Shown here: in pieces, positions 22,839 through 33,100 of the stretch
Position numbering within the stretch: the first letter of the stretch is position 1
Layout: every line of letters starts with the position of its first letter
Translations under genes and position numbers: made by a program
NCBI GenBank assembly: GCA_028277885.1
Contig: JANQFK010000034.1
Span: 1-64,000 of the forward strand
DNA length: 64,000 bases
Reading direction: 5' to 3'
Origin: Myxococcota bacterium
GTDB taxonomy: Bacteria > Myxococcota_A > UBA9160 > UBA6930
Notes under the pieces: model-generated
The model's database searches: none
What the model was told of the DNA's origin: nothing
What the model saw: the letters and a program-made list of their open reading frames with translations, nothing else

Positions 22839-23893
22839 GGCAGTTGGGCTGGTAGCGTCTCACTGCGTCGTCGCAGGTCGCGCGTACAAAAGACGCTTCC
22901 CCTCACCGCCGTCGATCGCGGCAAGCGTTCTCTCGCCGTCATTCACCTTCCGGTGGTTGTACCGAAACTCAAACTCGGCGAGGTAGCGGTGTAGGTGCTG
23001 CTTGCTGACGCTGTGGAAGGTGCCGAACACACCCCGCTTGAGCAGCGCGAAGAAGCCCTCGACCGTGTTCGTCGTCACGTCGCCGCGGGCGTACTCCTTC
23101 TTCGAGTGCGTCACCCAATCGTGCTTGTAGCCGGTCCGCCCAAGCGCCTTGTAGCTCGGGTTCTCATCGGTGTGAACGCGAGACCCACGCTCCACCAGCT
23201 CGTGAACGGCGCCGCGTAGCTTCGTGGCATCCAGGCGCTCAAGCTGGCGTGCGCGAACCCGGCCGCCACGCTCCACAAGCGCCTGGACCGGGATCTTCTC
23301 CGTTCCGCCCTTCATGGCTGCGGCCGGTAGGTACTGAGTCACGCGGCCCGTCTTCGGGTTCTTGACGGTCCGAACGGAGTGGCGGGGCTTGCCGCCGACG
23401 AAGGTCTCGTCCACCTCCACGACGCCCGACAGCTTCGGCTCGCCGCTGGGATCTTCCAGCATGGAGAGCCGAATTCGGTGCATGAGGTAGAGCGCCGTCT
23501 TGTAGCTGATCTCGCACTCTCGGCTGATCTGGAGCGCCGATACACCCTTCTTGGAGGCACAAGCCTTCCAGTAGGCATGGACCCAGATCCGCAGGGGCAG
23601 GCGCGTCTCCTCTAGGATCGTTCCCGTGCGGACCGTGAACCGCTGCTTGCAGCCCCGGCAACGCCAGCGAAAGTTGCGCTCGCGCTCGCCCGTGTCGCGG
23701 TCGCGCATCTGGTACACGTCCGTGTCGCCGCACCGGGGGCAGTAGGCGCCATCGCGGAAGCGGCGCCACTCGAACAGCTCGACCGCCTTCGTCTCGTCCT
23801 GGCTCGCCTCGCGGAGCTTGCGGAGAGCCTGACTTCGGGGGTTTTTCGTTGCCATGACCGGAGCTTAGCATCTTTTTACCTGTTGGCAACTCC
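22839..23893 (-). mobile_element. IS1595-family insertion sequence, ends tentative
   Basis: A single transposase gene fills the element. Possible terminal repeats are GGCAGTTGGGCTGGTAG at 22839-22855 and, on the other strand, GGAGTTGCCAACAGGTA at 23877-23893; they share GG(C)AGTTG and GGTA only. No 8-bp target duplication is apparent beside these ends, so the limits may be wrong or the element may be old. Confidence 0.55.
22860..23855 (-). CDS. IS1595-family (ISXO2-like) DDE transposase
   Basis: 331 residues and apparently intact. An N-terminal zinc ribbon (AYCPRCGDTDVYQM ... RWRCRGCKQRF) is followed by an HTH-like region (ALQISRECEISYKTALYLMH) and a DDE nuclease domain: VVEVDETFVGGKPR, SRVHTDENPSY and NTVEGFFALLKRGVFGTFHS. 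The ending RYNHRKVNDGERTL is typical. Lower GC than the core genome. It splits the toxin-antitoxin pair from the Fic gene, so it may have brought one of them in. Confidence 0.93.
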   Translation of the reverse strand: MATKNPRSQALRKLREASQDETKAVELFEWRRFRDGAYCPRCGDTDVYQMRDRDTGERERNFRWRCRGCKQRFTVRTGTILEETRLPLRIWVHAYWKACASKKGVSALQISRECEISYKTALYLMHRIRLSMLEDPSGEPKLSGVVEVDETFVGGKPRHSVRTVKNPKTGRVTQYLPAAAMKGGTEKIPVQALVERGGRVRARQLERLDATKLRGAVHELVERGSRVHTDENPSYKALGRTGYKHDWVTHSKKEYARGDVTTNTVEGFFALLKRGVFGTFHSVSKQHLHRYLAEFEFRYNHRKVNDGERTLAAIDGGEGKRLLYARPATTQ

Positions 23894-23913
23894 AAAAAGG
23901 TAGAAAAAACGGT

Positions 23914-24113
23914 TACTTCCAACAGATACCTACTTCCCATTTCAGGCGCTTCGGAAGCATCCAATTGACCCCCAGGGGAGCCCCTGGGAGGAGCCGGACG
24001 CTCGGGAAGCTCCGCGCCCTACGTTCTCGAAGCGCGGAATTCTAGAAGTAGGAGAAGCTCGCCCACCGCCCGGATTCTGCTACTTCCTTGAATCGATGTC
24101 CTCAAGAAGTAGG
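23914..24113. promoter_or_regulatory. Cluster of CTACTTC half-sites around the fic start
   Basis: The half-site TACTTC or its complement GAAGTA occurs at about 23914, 23930, 24045, 24081 and 24106. The last two form an inverted repeat, CTACTTCCTTGA (24080-24091) and TCAAGAAGTAGG (24102-24113), spanning the ATG at 24096. Binding there would block translation or transcription start, so it is a candidate autoregulatory operator for the Fic gene or a lost partner. Confidence 0.45.
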
Positions 24114-25154
24114 AAAAAAGCAGACCAGGGCCCGGGGCGCCCCTCCCTCGACGAGGTGCTCGCTCGGGTCGACGAGGAGGTGCGTCTGCTCTTCGAGCAC
24201 CTCGGCGGCCTCCCCAGAGCCGTCGAGGCAGATCAGATCCTCAAGGCGATCTGGATCGACGACGTCCACAACTCCACGGCCATCGAAGGCAACACCATGA
24301 CGCGAGCCCAGGTGGAGAAGCTCGTCGAGCAGAGACAGGCCTCGGCCTCGCTCCTCGAGAGCATGGAGGTCGAGGCCTATGCGCGCGCTGCGGACTGGGT
24401 GTACCGCCATGCCTCGGAGTACGAGAACCACGTTCCGGTCGGAGTCGTCTCGGAGATTCACGAGATCGCGATGACCCTCCCCTGGGCCATCGAAGCGCCC
24501 GTGACGCAGGACCGACCGGGAGACTGGAGAAGCAGCGGGGTTCGCGTCCGAGACGTCCGAGTCTCCGTACCTGCTGTGATCGCCTCCGATCTCCCATCGT
24601 GGAGCGAGTCCACAAGGCGTCCGAGCGGAGCGCATCCCTTGGTCCACGTCGCGGAGCATCACGCCTGGTTCGAGCGCATCCACCCCTTCGTCGACGGCAA
24701 CGGGCGCGTCGGCAGGCTGTTGCTGAACTTCATGCTCGTGCAACGGGGGTATCCGCCCGCGGTCATCCTGGCATCACGGCGGCGGCACTACCTCGAGGCG
24801 CTGAAGACCGCCGACGGCGGCAACCCGAAGCCGCTCGCCAAGGTCATCGCCCGAGCGGTGAGCGGCGCTCTCAGCCGATTCCTGATACCCGGGCTGGCCG
24901 GCGAAGCCAAGCTGGTTCCGCTGGCGGCGCTGGCCGCCAAGGGTCCCTACTCGGCCGCCTACCTCCGGCAGCTCGTCCTCGCAAACCGGTTGAAGGCGAT
25001 TCGCGACGGGAATCTCTGGCTCAGCTCGAGGGCGTGGATCCGGGAGTACGTCGAGGGACGCGACCCCCGGGGCGGACCCATCCCGAAGCTTCCGAAGCGT
25101 CGACGTACCGCACCGAAGAAGGGAGGCGAGCGACAGGAGAAGCTTGCTCTCTAG
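24096..25154 (+). CDS. Fic family protein (putative AMP transferase), class II
   Basis: 352 residues. The Fic motif HPFVDGNGRVGR spans residues 196-207 with catalytic His196. An N-terminal inhibitory helix motif STAIEGN (60-66) carries the Glu that blocks ATP binding, so this is a class II, self-inhibited Fic protein. The C-terminal third is helical (SAAYLRQLVLANRLKAIRDG is HTH-like) and ends in a Lys/Arg-rich tail. Fic enzymes AMPylate proteins such as gyrase subunits or act in defence. The target is unknown. It is part of the lower-GC island. Confidence 0.9.
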   Translation: MSSRSRKKADQGPGRPSLDEVLARVDEEVRLLFEHLGGLPRAVEADQILKAIWIDDVHNSTAIEGNTMTRAQVEKLVEQRQASASLLESMEVEAYARAADWVYRHASEYENHVPVGVVSEIHEIAMTLPWAIEAPVTQDRPGDWRSSGVRVRDVRVSVPAVIASDLPSWSESTRRPSGAHPLVHVAEHHAWFERIHPFVDGNGRVGRLLLNFMLVQRGYPPAVILASRRRHYLEALKTADGGNPKPLAKVIARAVSGALSRFLIPGLAGEAKLVPLAALAAKGPYSAAYLRQLVLANRLKAIRDGNLWLSSRAWIREYVEGRDPRGGPIPKLPKRRRTAPKKGGERQEKLAL

Positions 25155-25277
25155 CAGGGTCCGTTGGCCCCTGGGCTTTCGCCCGGGGCGATCGGTGCGC
25201 GATGCCGAACGAGCCGCAATCTCGCGCCTCGGGGGCCCGCTGGTTACCCTCGCGAGGCCTCCGGGAGAGCCGCCGCC

Positions 25278-26330
25278 GTGAGCCCCACACCCGCACGCCT
25301 CGTCCCCGCCGCCCCGGCCTGGCTGGCGGCCGTCCCCCTCGTCTGGCTGCTCGCCGCCGCGCCGGCCCCCGCCGCCGAGGAGCTGGTGGACGGCATCGCG
25401 GCCCAGGTGGGGAACGACATCGTGCTGATCTCCGAGGTGCGCCAGCTCGCCGGCCCCGCCGCCGAGCGGATGCGCGCCGCCGGCGCGCCGGCCAGCGAGA
25501 TCGCCAAGCTGCGCGCCGACGTGCTCGAGAGCCTGGTCGAGCGCGCGCTGATCCGGCAGGTGGTGCGGCGCAGCGAGCTCGACGCCAGCGAGGAGGAGGT
25601 GGACGCCGCCGTCACCGCCATCGCCAAGGAGAACGGGCTGCGCTTCGACCAGCTCCAGGCCTCGGTGCAGGCCCAGGGGCTGAGCTTCCAGGCCTACCGC
25701 GAGCGCATCCGCGGCGAGATCGAGCACCAGAAGGTGCTGAACGGCATGGTGGCCTCGCGCGTGCGGGTCGACGACGCCGAGGTGCTCGCCGCCTTCGAGG
25801 AGGAGTTCTCCGAGCAGCCCCAGGGCGGAGGCGAGGTGCACCTGCGCCACCTGCTCGTGCCGATCCGCAGCAAGAAGCCCGCCGAGAAGCGCGCCGCGTG
25901 CCAGCAGGCGCGCGCCGCCCTCGCCCGGATCCGCGGCGGCGAGCCCTTCGCCCAGGTGGCCGCCGAGGTGTCGCCCGTGAACCCGCGCCAGGGGGGCGAC
26001 ATCGGCTGGCTCCACGACTCCGAGCTGGCCTCGTGGATGGCGCCCGCCGTGGCGGAGCTCGGACCCGGCGCCACCAGCGACGTCATCGAGACCGCCTTCG
26101 GCTGCAACCTGCTCCAGGTCGTCGAGAGCCGCAGCTTCGAGCCCTTCACCTTCGAGGACGTCCGCGATCCCCTCACCCAGCGCATCTTCCAGGAGAAGCT
26201 CCGCGCCGAGTACGCCCAGTTCATCGAGAAGCTGCGCGGCCAGACCTACATCGAGCGCAAGGGCTTCTTCGCGGACGCCGCCCGGCTGGGCGGGGACGCC
26301 CCGGCGGCGCCCGGAGGCGCCGCCCCTTGA
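25278..26330 (+). CDS. SurA-like periplasmic peptidyl-prolyl isomerase/chaperone
   Basis: 350 residues. A Sec signal peptide (PLVWLLAAAPAPAAEE) precedes a SurA N-domain (ELVDGIAAQVGNDIVLISEV, the classic beginning of mature SurA) and one parvulin domain (EVHLRHLLVPIRSKKP ... QGGDIGWLHDSELASWMAPAV). It folds outer-membrane proteins in the periplasm. One parvulin domain rather than two is common outside the gammaproteobacteria. GTG start. Its stop overlaps the uvrA start by two bases. Confidence 0.9.
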   Translation: MSPTPARLVPAAPAWLAAVPLVWLLAAAPAPAAEELVDGIAAQVGNDIVLISEVRQLAGPAAERMRAAGAPASEIAKLRADVLESLVERALIRQVVRRSELDASEEEVDAAVTAIAKENGLRFDQLQASVQAQGLSFQAYRERIRGEIEHQKVLNGMVASRVRVDDAEVLAAFEEEFSEQPQGGGEVHLRHLLVPIRSKKPAEKRAACQQARAALARIRGGEPFAQVAAEVSPVNPRQGGDIGWLHDSELASWMAPAVAELGPGATSDVIETAFGCNLLQVVESRSFEPFTFEDVRDPLTQRIFQEKLRAEYAQFIEKLRGQTYIERKGFFADAARLGGDAPAAPGGAAP

Positions 26331-29167
26331 GCGACGCCGCGGACCGCGGCGCCGGCGCGGTCCACACCGAGATCCACGTCCACGGCGCGAGCGAGCACAA
26401 CCTGCGCGACGTGGACGTCCGCATCCCCCGGGACCAGCTCGTCGTGATCACGGGCCTCTCGGGCTCGGGCAAGTCGTCCCTCGCCTTCGACACCCTCTAC
26501 GCCGAGGGGCAGCGCCGCTACGTCGAGTCCCTCTCCGCCTACGCGCGCCAGTTCCTCGAGCAGATGAGCAAGCCCGAGGTGGAGTCCATCGACGGGCTCT
26601 CCCCCGCGATCTCGATCGAGCAGAAGACCGTCAGCAAGAACCCCCGCTCCACGGTGGGGACCACGACCGAGATCTACGACCACCTGCGGCTCCTCTACGC
26701 CCGCGCCGGCCAGCCCCACTGCTGGAGCTGCGGCAAGCCCATCGCGAGCCAGACCGTGCAGCAGATGACGGACCGGGTGCTCTCCCTCGGCAAGGGCACG
26801 CGCGTGCAGGTGCTCGCCCCGGTCGTGCGCGGGCGCAAGGGCGAGTACAAGAAGGAGCTCGACGCGTTCCGCCGCCAGGGCTTCGTGCGCGTGCGCGTGG
26901 ACGGCAAGCTGCTCGACCTGGGCGACGACATCAAGCTGGCCCGCCAGGCCAAGCACGACATCGACCTGGTGGTGGACCGCATCGCGGTGGCGCCGGGGGC
27001 GCGCAGCCGCATCGCCGACTCCATCGAGACGGCGCTCAAGATGGCGGACGGGCTCGTCGTGCTCGACACCGGCGACGGCGAGCCCGAGCTGCTCTCGGAG
27101 TCCAACGCCTGCGTGGACTGCGGCGTCTCCTTCCCCGAGATCGCGCCGCGCTTCTTCTCCTTCAACAGCCCCCACGGCGCCTGCCCGCGCTGCGGCGGGC
27201 TCGGCACCCGCGACGTCTTCGACCCGGCGCGGGTGGTCCCCGACGAGGGCCGCAGCCTGGCGGGCGGCGCCATCGAGCCCTGGGGCCGGCGCCCCGGCCG
27301 CTACTACCGGCAGCTCCTCGAGAGCCTCGCCGCCCACCTCGGCATCGACCTCGAGACGCCCTGGGGCGAGCTTCCCGCGAAGGCGCGGCGCGCCATCCTC
27401 GAGGGCACGGGCCGGGCCGAGGTGGCGTTCGAGTTCGAGCGGCGCGGCCGCACCGAGAAGGTGCGCCGGCGCTTCGACGGCGTGCTCGGCGAGCTCGAGC
27501 GGCGCGCCGAGGAGGACGAGGCCGTCCGCGAGGAGCTGGCGCGCTACACCACGCCCGCCGCCTGCCCCGGCTGCGACGGCTCGCGGCTGCGCGCCGAGGC
27601 GCGCTCGGTGAAGCTCGCCGGGCTCTCCATCCACGAGCTCGCGCGCCACTCCGTCACCCGGGCCGCCGCCTTCCTCGACGGGCTCTCGCTGCCTCCCACC
27701 CAGGCCGCCATCGCGGAGCGCATCCTGCGCGAGATCCGCGAGCGCCTGCGCTTCCTCGAGGACGTGGGCCTCGGCTACCTCACCCTCGACCGCGGCAGCG
27801 CCACGCTCTCGGGCGGCGAGGGCCAGCGCATCCGCCTCGCCACCCAGATCGGCTCGAGCCTGATGGGCGTGCTCTACATCCTCGACGAGCCCTCCATCGG
27901 GCTCCACGCCCGCGACCACGCGCGGCTGCTCGAGAGCCTGCTGCGCCTGCGCGACGCCGGCAACAGCGTGCTGGTGGTCGAGCACGACGAGGTCACGATC
28001 CGCGCCGCCGACTGGGTGATCGACATGGGGCCGGGGGCGGGCATCCACGGCGGCGAGGTCGTCGCCGAGGGCACCCCGGCCGAGATCGAGCGGAACCCGG
28101 ACTCGCTGACCGGCGCCTACCTCTCGGGGCGCGAGTCGATCCCCGTGCCGGAGACCCGGCGCGAGCCCGACGAGCGCGTCCTCGTGGTGACGGGCTGCCG
28201 GGAGCACAACCTGAAGGGCCTGCGGCTCTCGGTCCCGATCGGGCTGCTCACCGTGGTGACCGGCGTCTCGGGCTCCGGCAAGTCCACCCTGGTGAACGAC
28301 ACCCTGCACCGGGCGCTGGCCCGCAAGCTCCACGGCGCCAAGGAGCCGCCGGGAGCCTTCGGCCGCCTCGCCGGCCTCGAGCACGTCGACAAGGTGATCG
28401 ACGTCAACCAGGCCCCGATCGGGCGCACGCCGCGCAGCAACGCCGCCACCTACACCGGCGCCTTCGACGGCATCCGCAACCTGTTCAGCCAGGTCCCCGA
28501 GGCGCGGGTGCGCGGCTACTCGCCCGGGCGCTTCTCCTTCAACGTGAAGGGCGGGCGCTGCGAGTCCTGCCAGGGCGACGGGCTGCTGCGCATCGAGATG
28601 CACTTCCTGCCCGACCTGTTCGTCACCTGCGAGGTGTGCCGCGGACGCCGCTACAACCGCGAGACCCTCGAGATCTTCTACAAGGGGCGCAGCATCGCCG
28701 ACGTGCTCGACATGACGGTCGAGGAGGCGCTCGAGTTCCTCGGCAACGTGGGGAGCGTGGCCCGGCCGCTCCAGACCCTCTCGGACGTGGGGCTCGGCTA
28801 CCTCCACCTCGGCCAGCCCGCCACCCAGCTCTCCGGCGGGGAGGCCCAGCGCATCAAGCTGGCGCGGGAGCTCGCCCGCAAGGCAACGGGGCGCACCCTC
28901 TACCTGCTCGACGAGCCCACCACCGGGCTGCACTTCGCCGACGTCGCGCAGCTGCTGCGCGTGCTGCTGCGCCTGGTCGAGCGCGGCAACACCGTGGTGG
29001 TGATCGAGCACCACCCCGACGTCATCAAGAGCGCGGACTGGGTGATCGACCTCGGGCCCGAGGGCGGCGAGAAGGGCGGCGAGATCGTCGCCGAGGGGCC
29101 CCCCGAGGCGATCGCCCGCGAGCCGCGCAGCCACACCGGCCGGGCCCTGGCCGACGTGCTGCGGTGA
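26327..29167 (+). CDS. uvrA: Excinuclease ABC subunit A
   Basis: UvrA scans DNA for bulky lesions and loads UvrB in nucleotide excision repair. The 946-residue protein has two ABC ATPase halves: GLSGSGKSSLAFDTLYAEG with LSGGEGQRIRLATQIG, and GVSGSGKSTLVNDTL with LSGGEAQRIKLARELA. Zinc-finger cysteines are at CWSCGKP, CVDCGVSF with CPRCGGLG, and CESCQGDG with CEVCRGRRY. Length is standard. The TTG start at 26327 overlaps the surA-like stop; the same frame is open far upstream but without homology. The downstream CPBP gene overlaps by four bases. Confidence 0.97.
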   Translation: MSDAADRGAGAVHTEIHVHGASEHNLRDVDVRIPRDQLVVITGLSGSGKSSLAFDTLYAEGQRRYVESLSAYARQFLEQMSKPEVESIDGLSPAISIEQKTVSKNPRSTVGTTTEIYDHLRLLYARAGQPHCWSCGKPIASQTVQQMTDRVLSLGKGTRVQVLAPVVRGRKGEYKKELDAFRRQGFVRVRVDGKLLDLGDDIKLARQAKHDIDLVVDRIAVAPGARSRIADSIETALKMADGLVVLDTGDGEPELLSESNACVDCGVSFPEIAPRFFSFNSPHGACPRCGGLGTRDVFDPARVVPDEGRSLAGGAIEPWGRRPGRYYRQLLESLAAHLGIDLETPWGELPAKARRAILEGTGRAEVAFEFERRGRTEKVRRRFDGVLGELERRAEEDEAVREELARYTTPAACPGCDGSRLRAEARSVKLAGLSIHELARHSVTRAAAFLDGLSLPPTQAAIAERILREIRERLRFLEDVGLGYLTLDRGSATLSGGEGQRIRLATQIGSSLMGVLYILDEPSIGLHARDHARLLESLLRLRDAGNSVLVVEHDEVTIRAADWVIDMGPGAGIHGGEVVAEGTPAEIERNPDSLTGAYLSGRESIPVPETRREPDERVLVVTGCREHNLKGLRLSVPIGLLTVVTGVSGSGKSTLVNDTLHRALARKLHGAKEPPGAFGRLAGLEHVDKVIDVNQAPIGRTPRSNAATYTGAFDGIRNLFSQVPEARVRGYSPGRFSFNVKGGRCESCQGDGLLRIEMHFLPDLFVTCEVCRGRRYNRETLEIFYKGRSIADVLDMTVEEALEFLGNVGSVARPLQTLSDVGLGYLHLGQPATQLSGGEAQRIKLARELARKATGRTLYLLDEPTTGLHFADVAQLLRVLLRLVERGNTVVVIEHHPDVIKSADWVIDLGPEGGEKGGEIVAEGPPEAIAREPRSHTGRALADVLR

Positions 29168-30084
29168 GCGCATCGCCCGAGGGCGAGCCGCCCCCGCCTC
29201 CCCTCGGCCCGGCGGGCGCCGTCGCCGCCACCGCCTGCGCGTGGTTCGCCTCGGTGGCGGTCTCGGCGCTCTTCATCGGCTGGGCGAGCGCCCCCACCGC
29301 CATCGCGATCGGGGTGGCGGCGGGCTTCGGCGGCGTGGCGACCTGGCTGGCACGCCAGGTCCCGCCCCCCGCCGAGCACCACCTCGGGCTGCGCGCCCTC
29401 TCGACGCGCTTCGTCCCGATCCTGCTGCTGCTGGTCCCCGCCGCCCTGCTGGCGAGCGAGATCGACAACGCGGTGACGGCGCTGTTCCCTGTCGAGCCCC
29501 CCGGGCCGGACGCGCTCGGCGAGCCCGACCCGCTGCTCCCCGAGGAGCCCGGCGCCGAGGCCGCGGACCCCGAGACGGTCCCCGCCTGGCTGCTCGCCGA
29601 GGCGATCGTCGCCATGGTGCTGCTGCGGCCGGTGGTGGAGGAGTTCTTCTTCCGCGGCGTCCTGCTCCAGGGCCTCGTGCTGCGCCTCGGCGTGGCGGCG
29701 GGCATCACCGCCACCGCGCTGCTCTCGGCGCTCTCGGATGCCGCCTTCAACCTGAACCCCGACCCCGCGATCCCGGTCTCGACCTTCGTCCAGGGGGTCT
29801 TCGTCGGGGTGCTGCTCGGGGTCGTGCGCCTGGCCTCGGGCTCGCTCCTCGCCCCGATCCTGCTGCTGGCCGCGATCCGCGGCCTCGGCGGGCTCGCCGT
29901 GGCGTTCTCCGGAGCGTTCCCCATCCCCGGCTTCAACGCGCCCGGTGCCTCCACACCCCCCGAATACATCGGTTTCGCCTTCGTCTCCGTGGTGCTCGGT
30001 CTGCTCCTCACGCGGCGTGAGTGGCGGAGCCGCGACGTCGGGGAGGAGAACCCGCGGGGCGAGTGTCCGACGGACGACGACTGA
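29164..30084 (+). CDS. CPBP-family membrane protein, protease motifs incomplete
   Basis: 306 residues with about seven transmembrane segments. Motif 1 of the CPBP (Rce1-like) intramembrane proteases is intact: RPVVEEFFFRGVLLQGL (EExxxR). Motif 2 should be FxxxH, but the matching segment ATALLSALSDAAFN has no histidine. Motif 3 (usually HxxxN or similar) reads APILLLAAIRGLGG, also without it. The protein may be a non-proteolytic relative. GTG start overlaps the uvrA stop. Confidence 0.82.
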   Translation: MSASPEGEPPPPPLGPAGAVAATACAWFASVAVSALFIGWASAPTAIAIGVAAGFGGVATWLARQVPPPAEHHLGLRALSTRFVPILLLLVPAALLASEIDNAVTALFPVEPPGPDALGEPDPLLPEEPGAEAADPETVPAWLLAEAIVAMVLLRPVVEEFFFRGVLLQGLVLRLGVAAGITATALLSALSDAAFNLNPDPAIPVSTFVQGVFVGVLLGVVRLASGSLLAPILLLAAIRGLGGLAVAFSGAFPIPGFNAPGASTPPEYIGFAFVSVVLGLLLTRREWRSRDVGEENPRGECPTDDD

Positions 30085-30134
30085 GATAGATTGCGGAGCG
30101 GGATTCCGCTGCGGTGGACGTCCCGGCAGCATCC

Positions 30135-33100
30135 ATGGCCTCTTCCCTCCGAACCCTCCTCGTCCTGCTCCTGCTCCTCGGCCCGCTGCTCGCCGGCGGT
30201 CGCTCGCGGGCCCCCGACGACCGCGACGGCGACGGCCTCACCAACGGCCAGGAGCTCGCCCTCGGCACCGATCCCGACGACCCGGACACCGACGACGACG
30301 GCTACGGCGACGGCACCGACCCCGACCCGCTGGTACCCACGCCGCCCCTGGCTCCGCCGGGCCTGTGGGCCCAGGACGGCGTCGACGGCGTCACCGTCTC
30401 CTGGAGCGAGCCGCCGGGCCGCGCCGACGAGTACGAGATCTGCGCCGCCGACTTCCTCTTCAACCCCTTCAACGACTGCACCATCGTGCCCGGCGGCACC
30501 ACGAGCTGGCTCGACACCGGCGTCGCCACGGGCCAGTCGCGCGCCTACTGGGTGAAGGCGAGGAACACCTTCGAGAGCCCGCCCCTCGAGAGCCCCGACC
30601 TCGACGCGGACTTCGACGACCCCACCAACCCGCGCCTGCCCGTGTGGGGCGCCCGCATCCCGGCCGGCGTGCCGGCGAGCCCGCGCTTCAGCGCGACGGG
30701 CGGCGACGGCCAGCTCGACGTCGACTGGGAGCCCACCGCGGACCCGAGCGTCACCGACTACCGCGTCGCGCTCTACACCAGCGGTGCGGTGCCCCAGCTG
30801 CCGCCCTTCGTGGAGCCGGACGTCGAGGTGTTCGTGCCCGTCGGCGGAGCCACCGAGCTCGCGTTCCCGGGGCTAGCCAACGGCACCGACTACTACGCGC
30901 GCGTCCACGCCGTCGCGCCGGGCGGCGAGAACCTTCCCGGCGGCACCCACCAGGTGGTGGTGCGCGTCGCCCTCTCGGGCGCCGGCGCCCCGCCGCCGCC
31001 GGAGAACCTCCAGCCCGTCCAGGTCTCGGGCCAGCACTTCGACCTCACCTGGGACCCGGGCCTCGCCGACCAGGTCGAGGACTTCGACCGCTACCGCGTG
31101 CGCCGCCGCGCAACCCCGGGCGGCACCGCCGTGGTGGTGGCCGAGCCCCTCGACCCCGTGCTGCGCGTGCCCGTGCGCCCCGGCGAGGAGGCCTGGTTCA
31201 GCGTCGCCACCCTCGACGACGAGGGCCTCGAGAGCCCCGAGCTCGGCCCCGAGCTCGCCCTGGCGCCCGACGTCCCGCTCTCGGACCGAACCCTCGTGGT
31301 CTGGGACACGACCCACGGCGACGGCAACGGCGACGGCGTGAACGACTCCGAGGAGGTGGCGCGCCACTACCAGGCGCGCCGGGGCATCCCCGAGAGCCAC
31401 ATGCTCGGCGTCGCCGCAACGCCCAACCGGCGCTACGGCGCGGGCGACTGGGCGCTCTTCGAGTCGGAGATCCTGGCTCCCGTGCGCGCGCGGATCCAGA
31501 GCCTCGGCATCGAGCAGGTCTACTACGTCGCCCTCGTCTACGGCGTCCCCCTCTACGCCGACACCCAGCAGATCTTCGGCGACACCAGCCTCGACACCTG
31601 GATCGAGATCGCCCTCGACGCGCCCGTCACCGTGCCCGTGGACGCCTTCACCTCGGCGGGGAGCTCCGCCTTCGAGCTCGACGGCGACAGCCACCTGCGC
31701 GCCCACCTCGACCTGCCCCCCACCGTGAACGACCTCGACAACCCGTTCGTCGAGGAGACCATGCTCTTCGACCACACGGTGAAGCGTGACCTCGGCGGCG
31801 GCGTGCTGGCCGACATGTTCCTGACCAGCCGGGTGGACGGCTTCGACGCGCGCCGCGCCAAGGAGATGGTGGAGGCCTCGCTCTACGCCGAGAAGTACCT
31901 CTCCCCCACGCCGGGCCACTACCACGGCGCCGTCGTCCTCGACCGCGGCGACCTGCCCCTCGGCGTCTCCCTCGGCACGCCGGGCCCCATGGGCGACTTC
32001 AACAGCGACGGCGACCCCGACGAGTCCGGCTTCTGGGGCGACGGCGACTCCGACGACCTGGCGGAGAGCGAGATCCGCTCCGCCTACCCGGGCGGCGGCT
32101 TCCAGGGCTTCCGCGACTCGGACCTCGACTGGGCCTACATGCGCCTGTTCTTCGAGGACCGCGGCTGGACGAGCTACACCGAGGTCACCCCCGCGGAGAT
32201 CGGCGAGCCCGCGGCAGCCTGGGTGGACCCCGCCCTCCAGGCCACGAGCCCCGCCGCCGACGGTCCGCCGGCCCCGGTCCAGTGGGCGTTCAGCAGCTAC
32301 AACAACCGCAGCTACGAGGACGTCTGGACCTGGGCGGTGGGCGCCGTCGCCCACGACCGCGGCTCCTTCACGTTCTTCCACCCCAAGGATCCCGTCGGCA
32401 CGCTGCCGGACTGGGCCTCGGACGAGAGCGAGGCGGCCCGCTCGCTGCCGAGCTTCGGCTGCAACGCGCTCTTCCGCGGCGCCGCCGCCTACGCGGGCGG
32501 CGCCTCGGAGTGCGGCGACTGCGTGAAGGCCGACGTGCTGCTCGGCCTGCTGCTGGAGGGCCACCCCTGGGCCGACGCCGCGGCGCGCGCCCAGTTCTCC
32601 GGCGGCCTCTCCCACGCCTTCGGCGACCCGCTCTACCGCCCGTTCCCCCCCGGCAAGGCGCCGCTCCTCGACAGCGTGCCGCCGCCCCAGCCCAGCCTGC
32701 GCGCGACCGACGAGACGCTCGTGCCCGGCAGCCGCCGCCTCGCCGTGCACTGGTCCATCGACCCGCCGGCGGGCGAGCCCGACCTGGTGCTCGCCGCCCT
32801 CGAGCACGGCACCACCCCGGCCCTCGGCACGGTCCTGGTCCCCGACGACATGGGCCACGGCGTCCACCACCTGGGCGGCAGCTTCGTGATCGAGGGCCTG
32901 CTGCCCTTCGCCGCCACCTACTACCGCGTCGTGCTGTGGGACCCGAGCGGCAACGTCACCACCAGCCCGATCCAGCTGGTGCCCGGCCCGCCCGCCGCGG
33001 AGATGATCACCAACGGCGGCTTCGAGCTCGACCTCGACGAGGACGACGTCCCCGACGGCTGGTTCCTGGTGGGCAGCCCCGCCAGCTTCTCGGGCCAGCT

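Noticed and set aside
22831-23901. 8-bp target duplication around the IS1595 element
   Set aside because: The sequences next to the tentative ends do not match each other.
24599-26326. Open frame continuing upstream of uvrA through fic and the surA-like gene
   Set aside because: UvrA homology begins just after the TTG at 26327; the upstream part is a shadow of well-supported genes in other frames.
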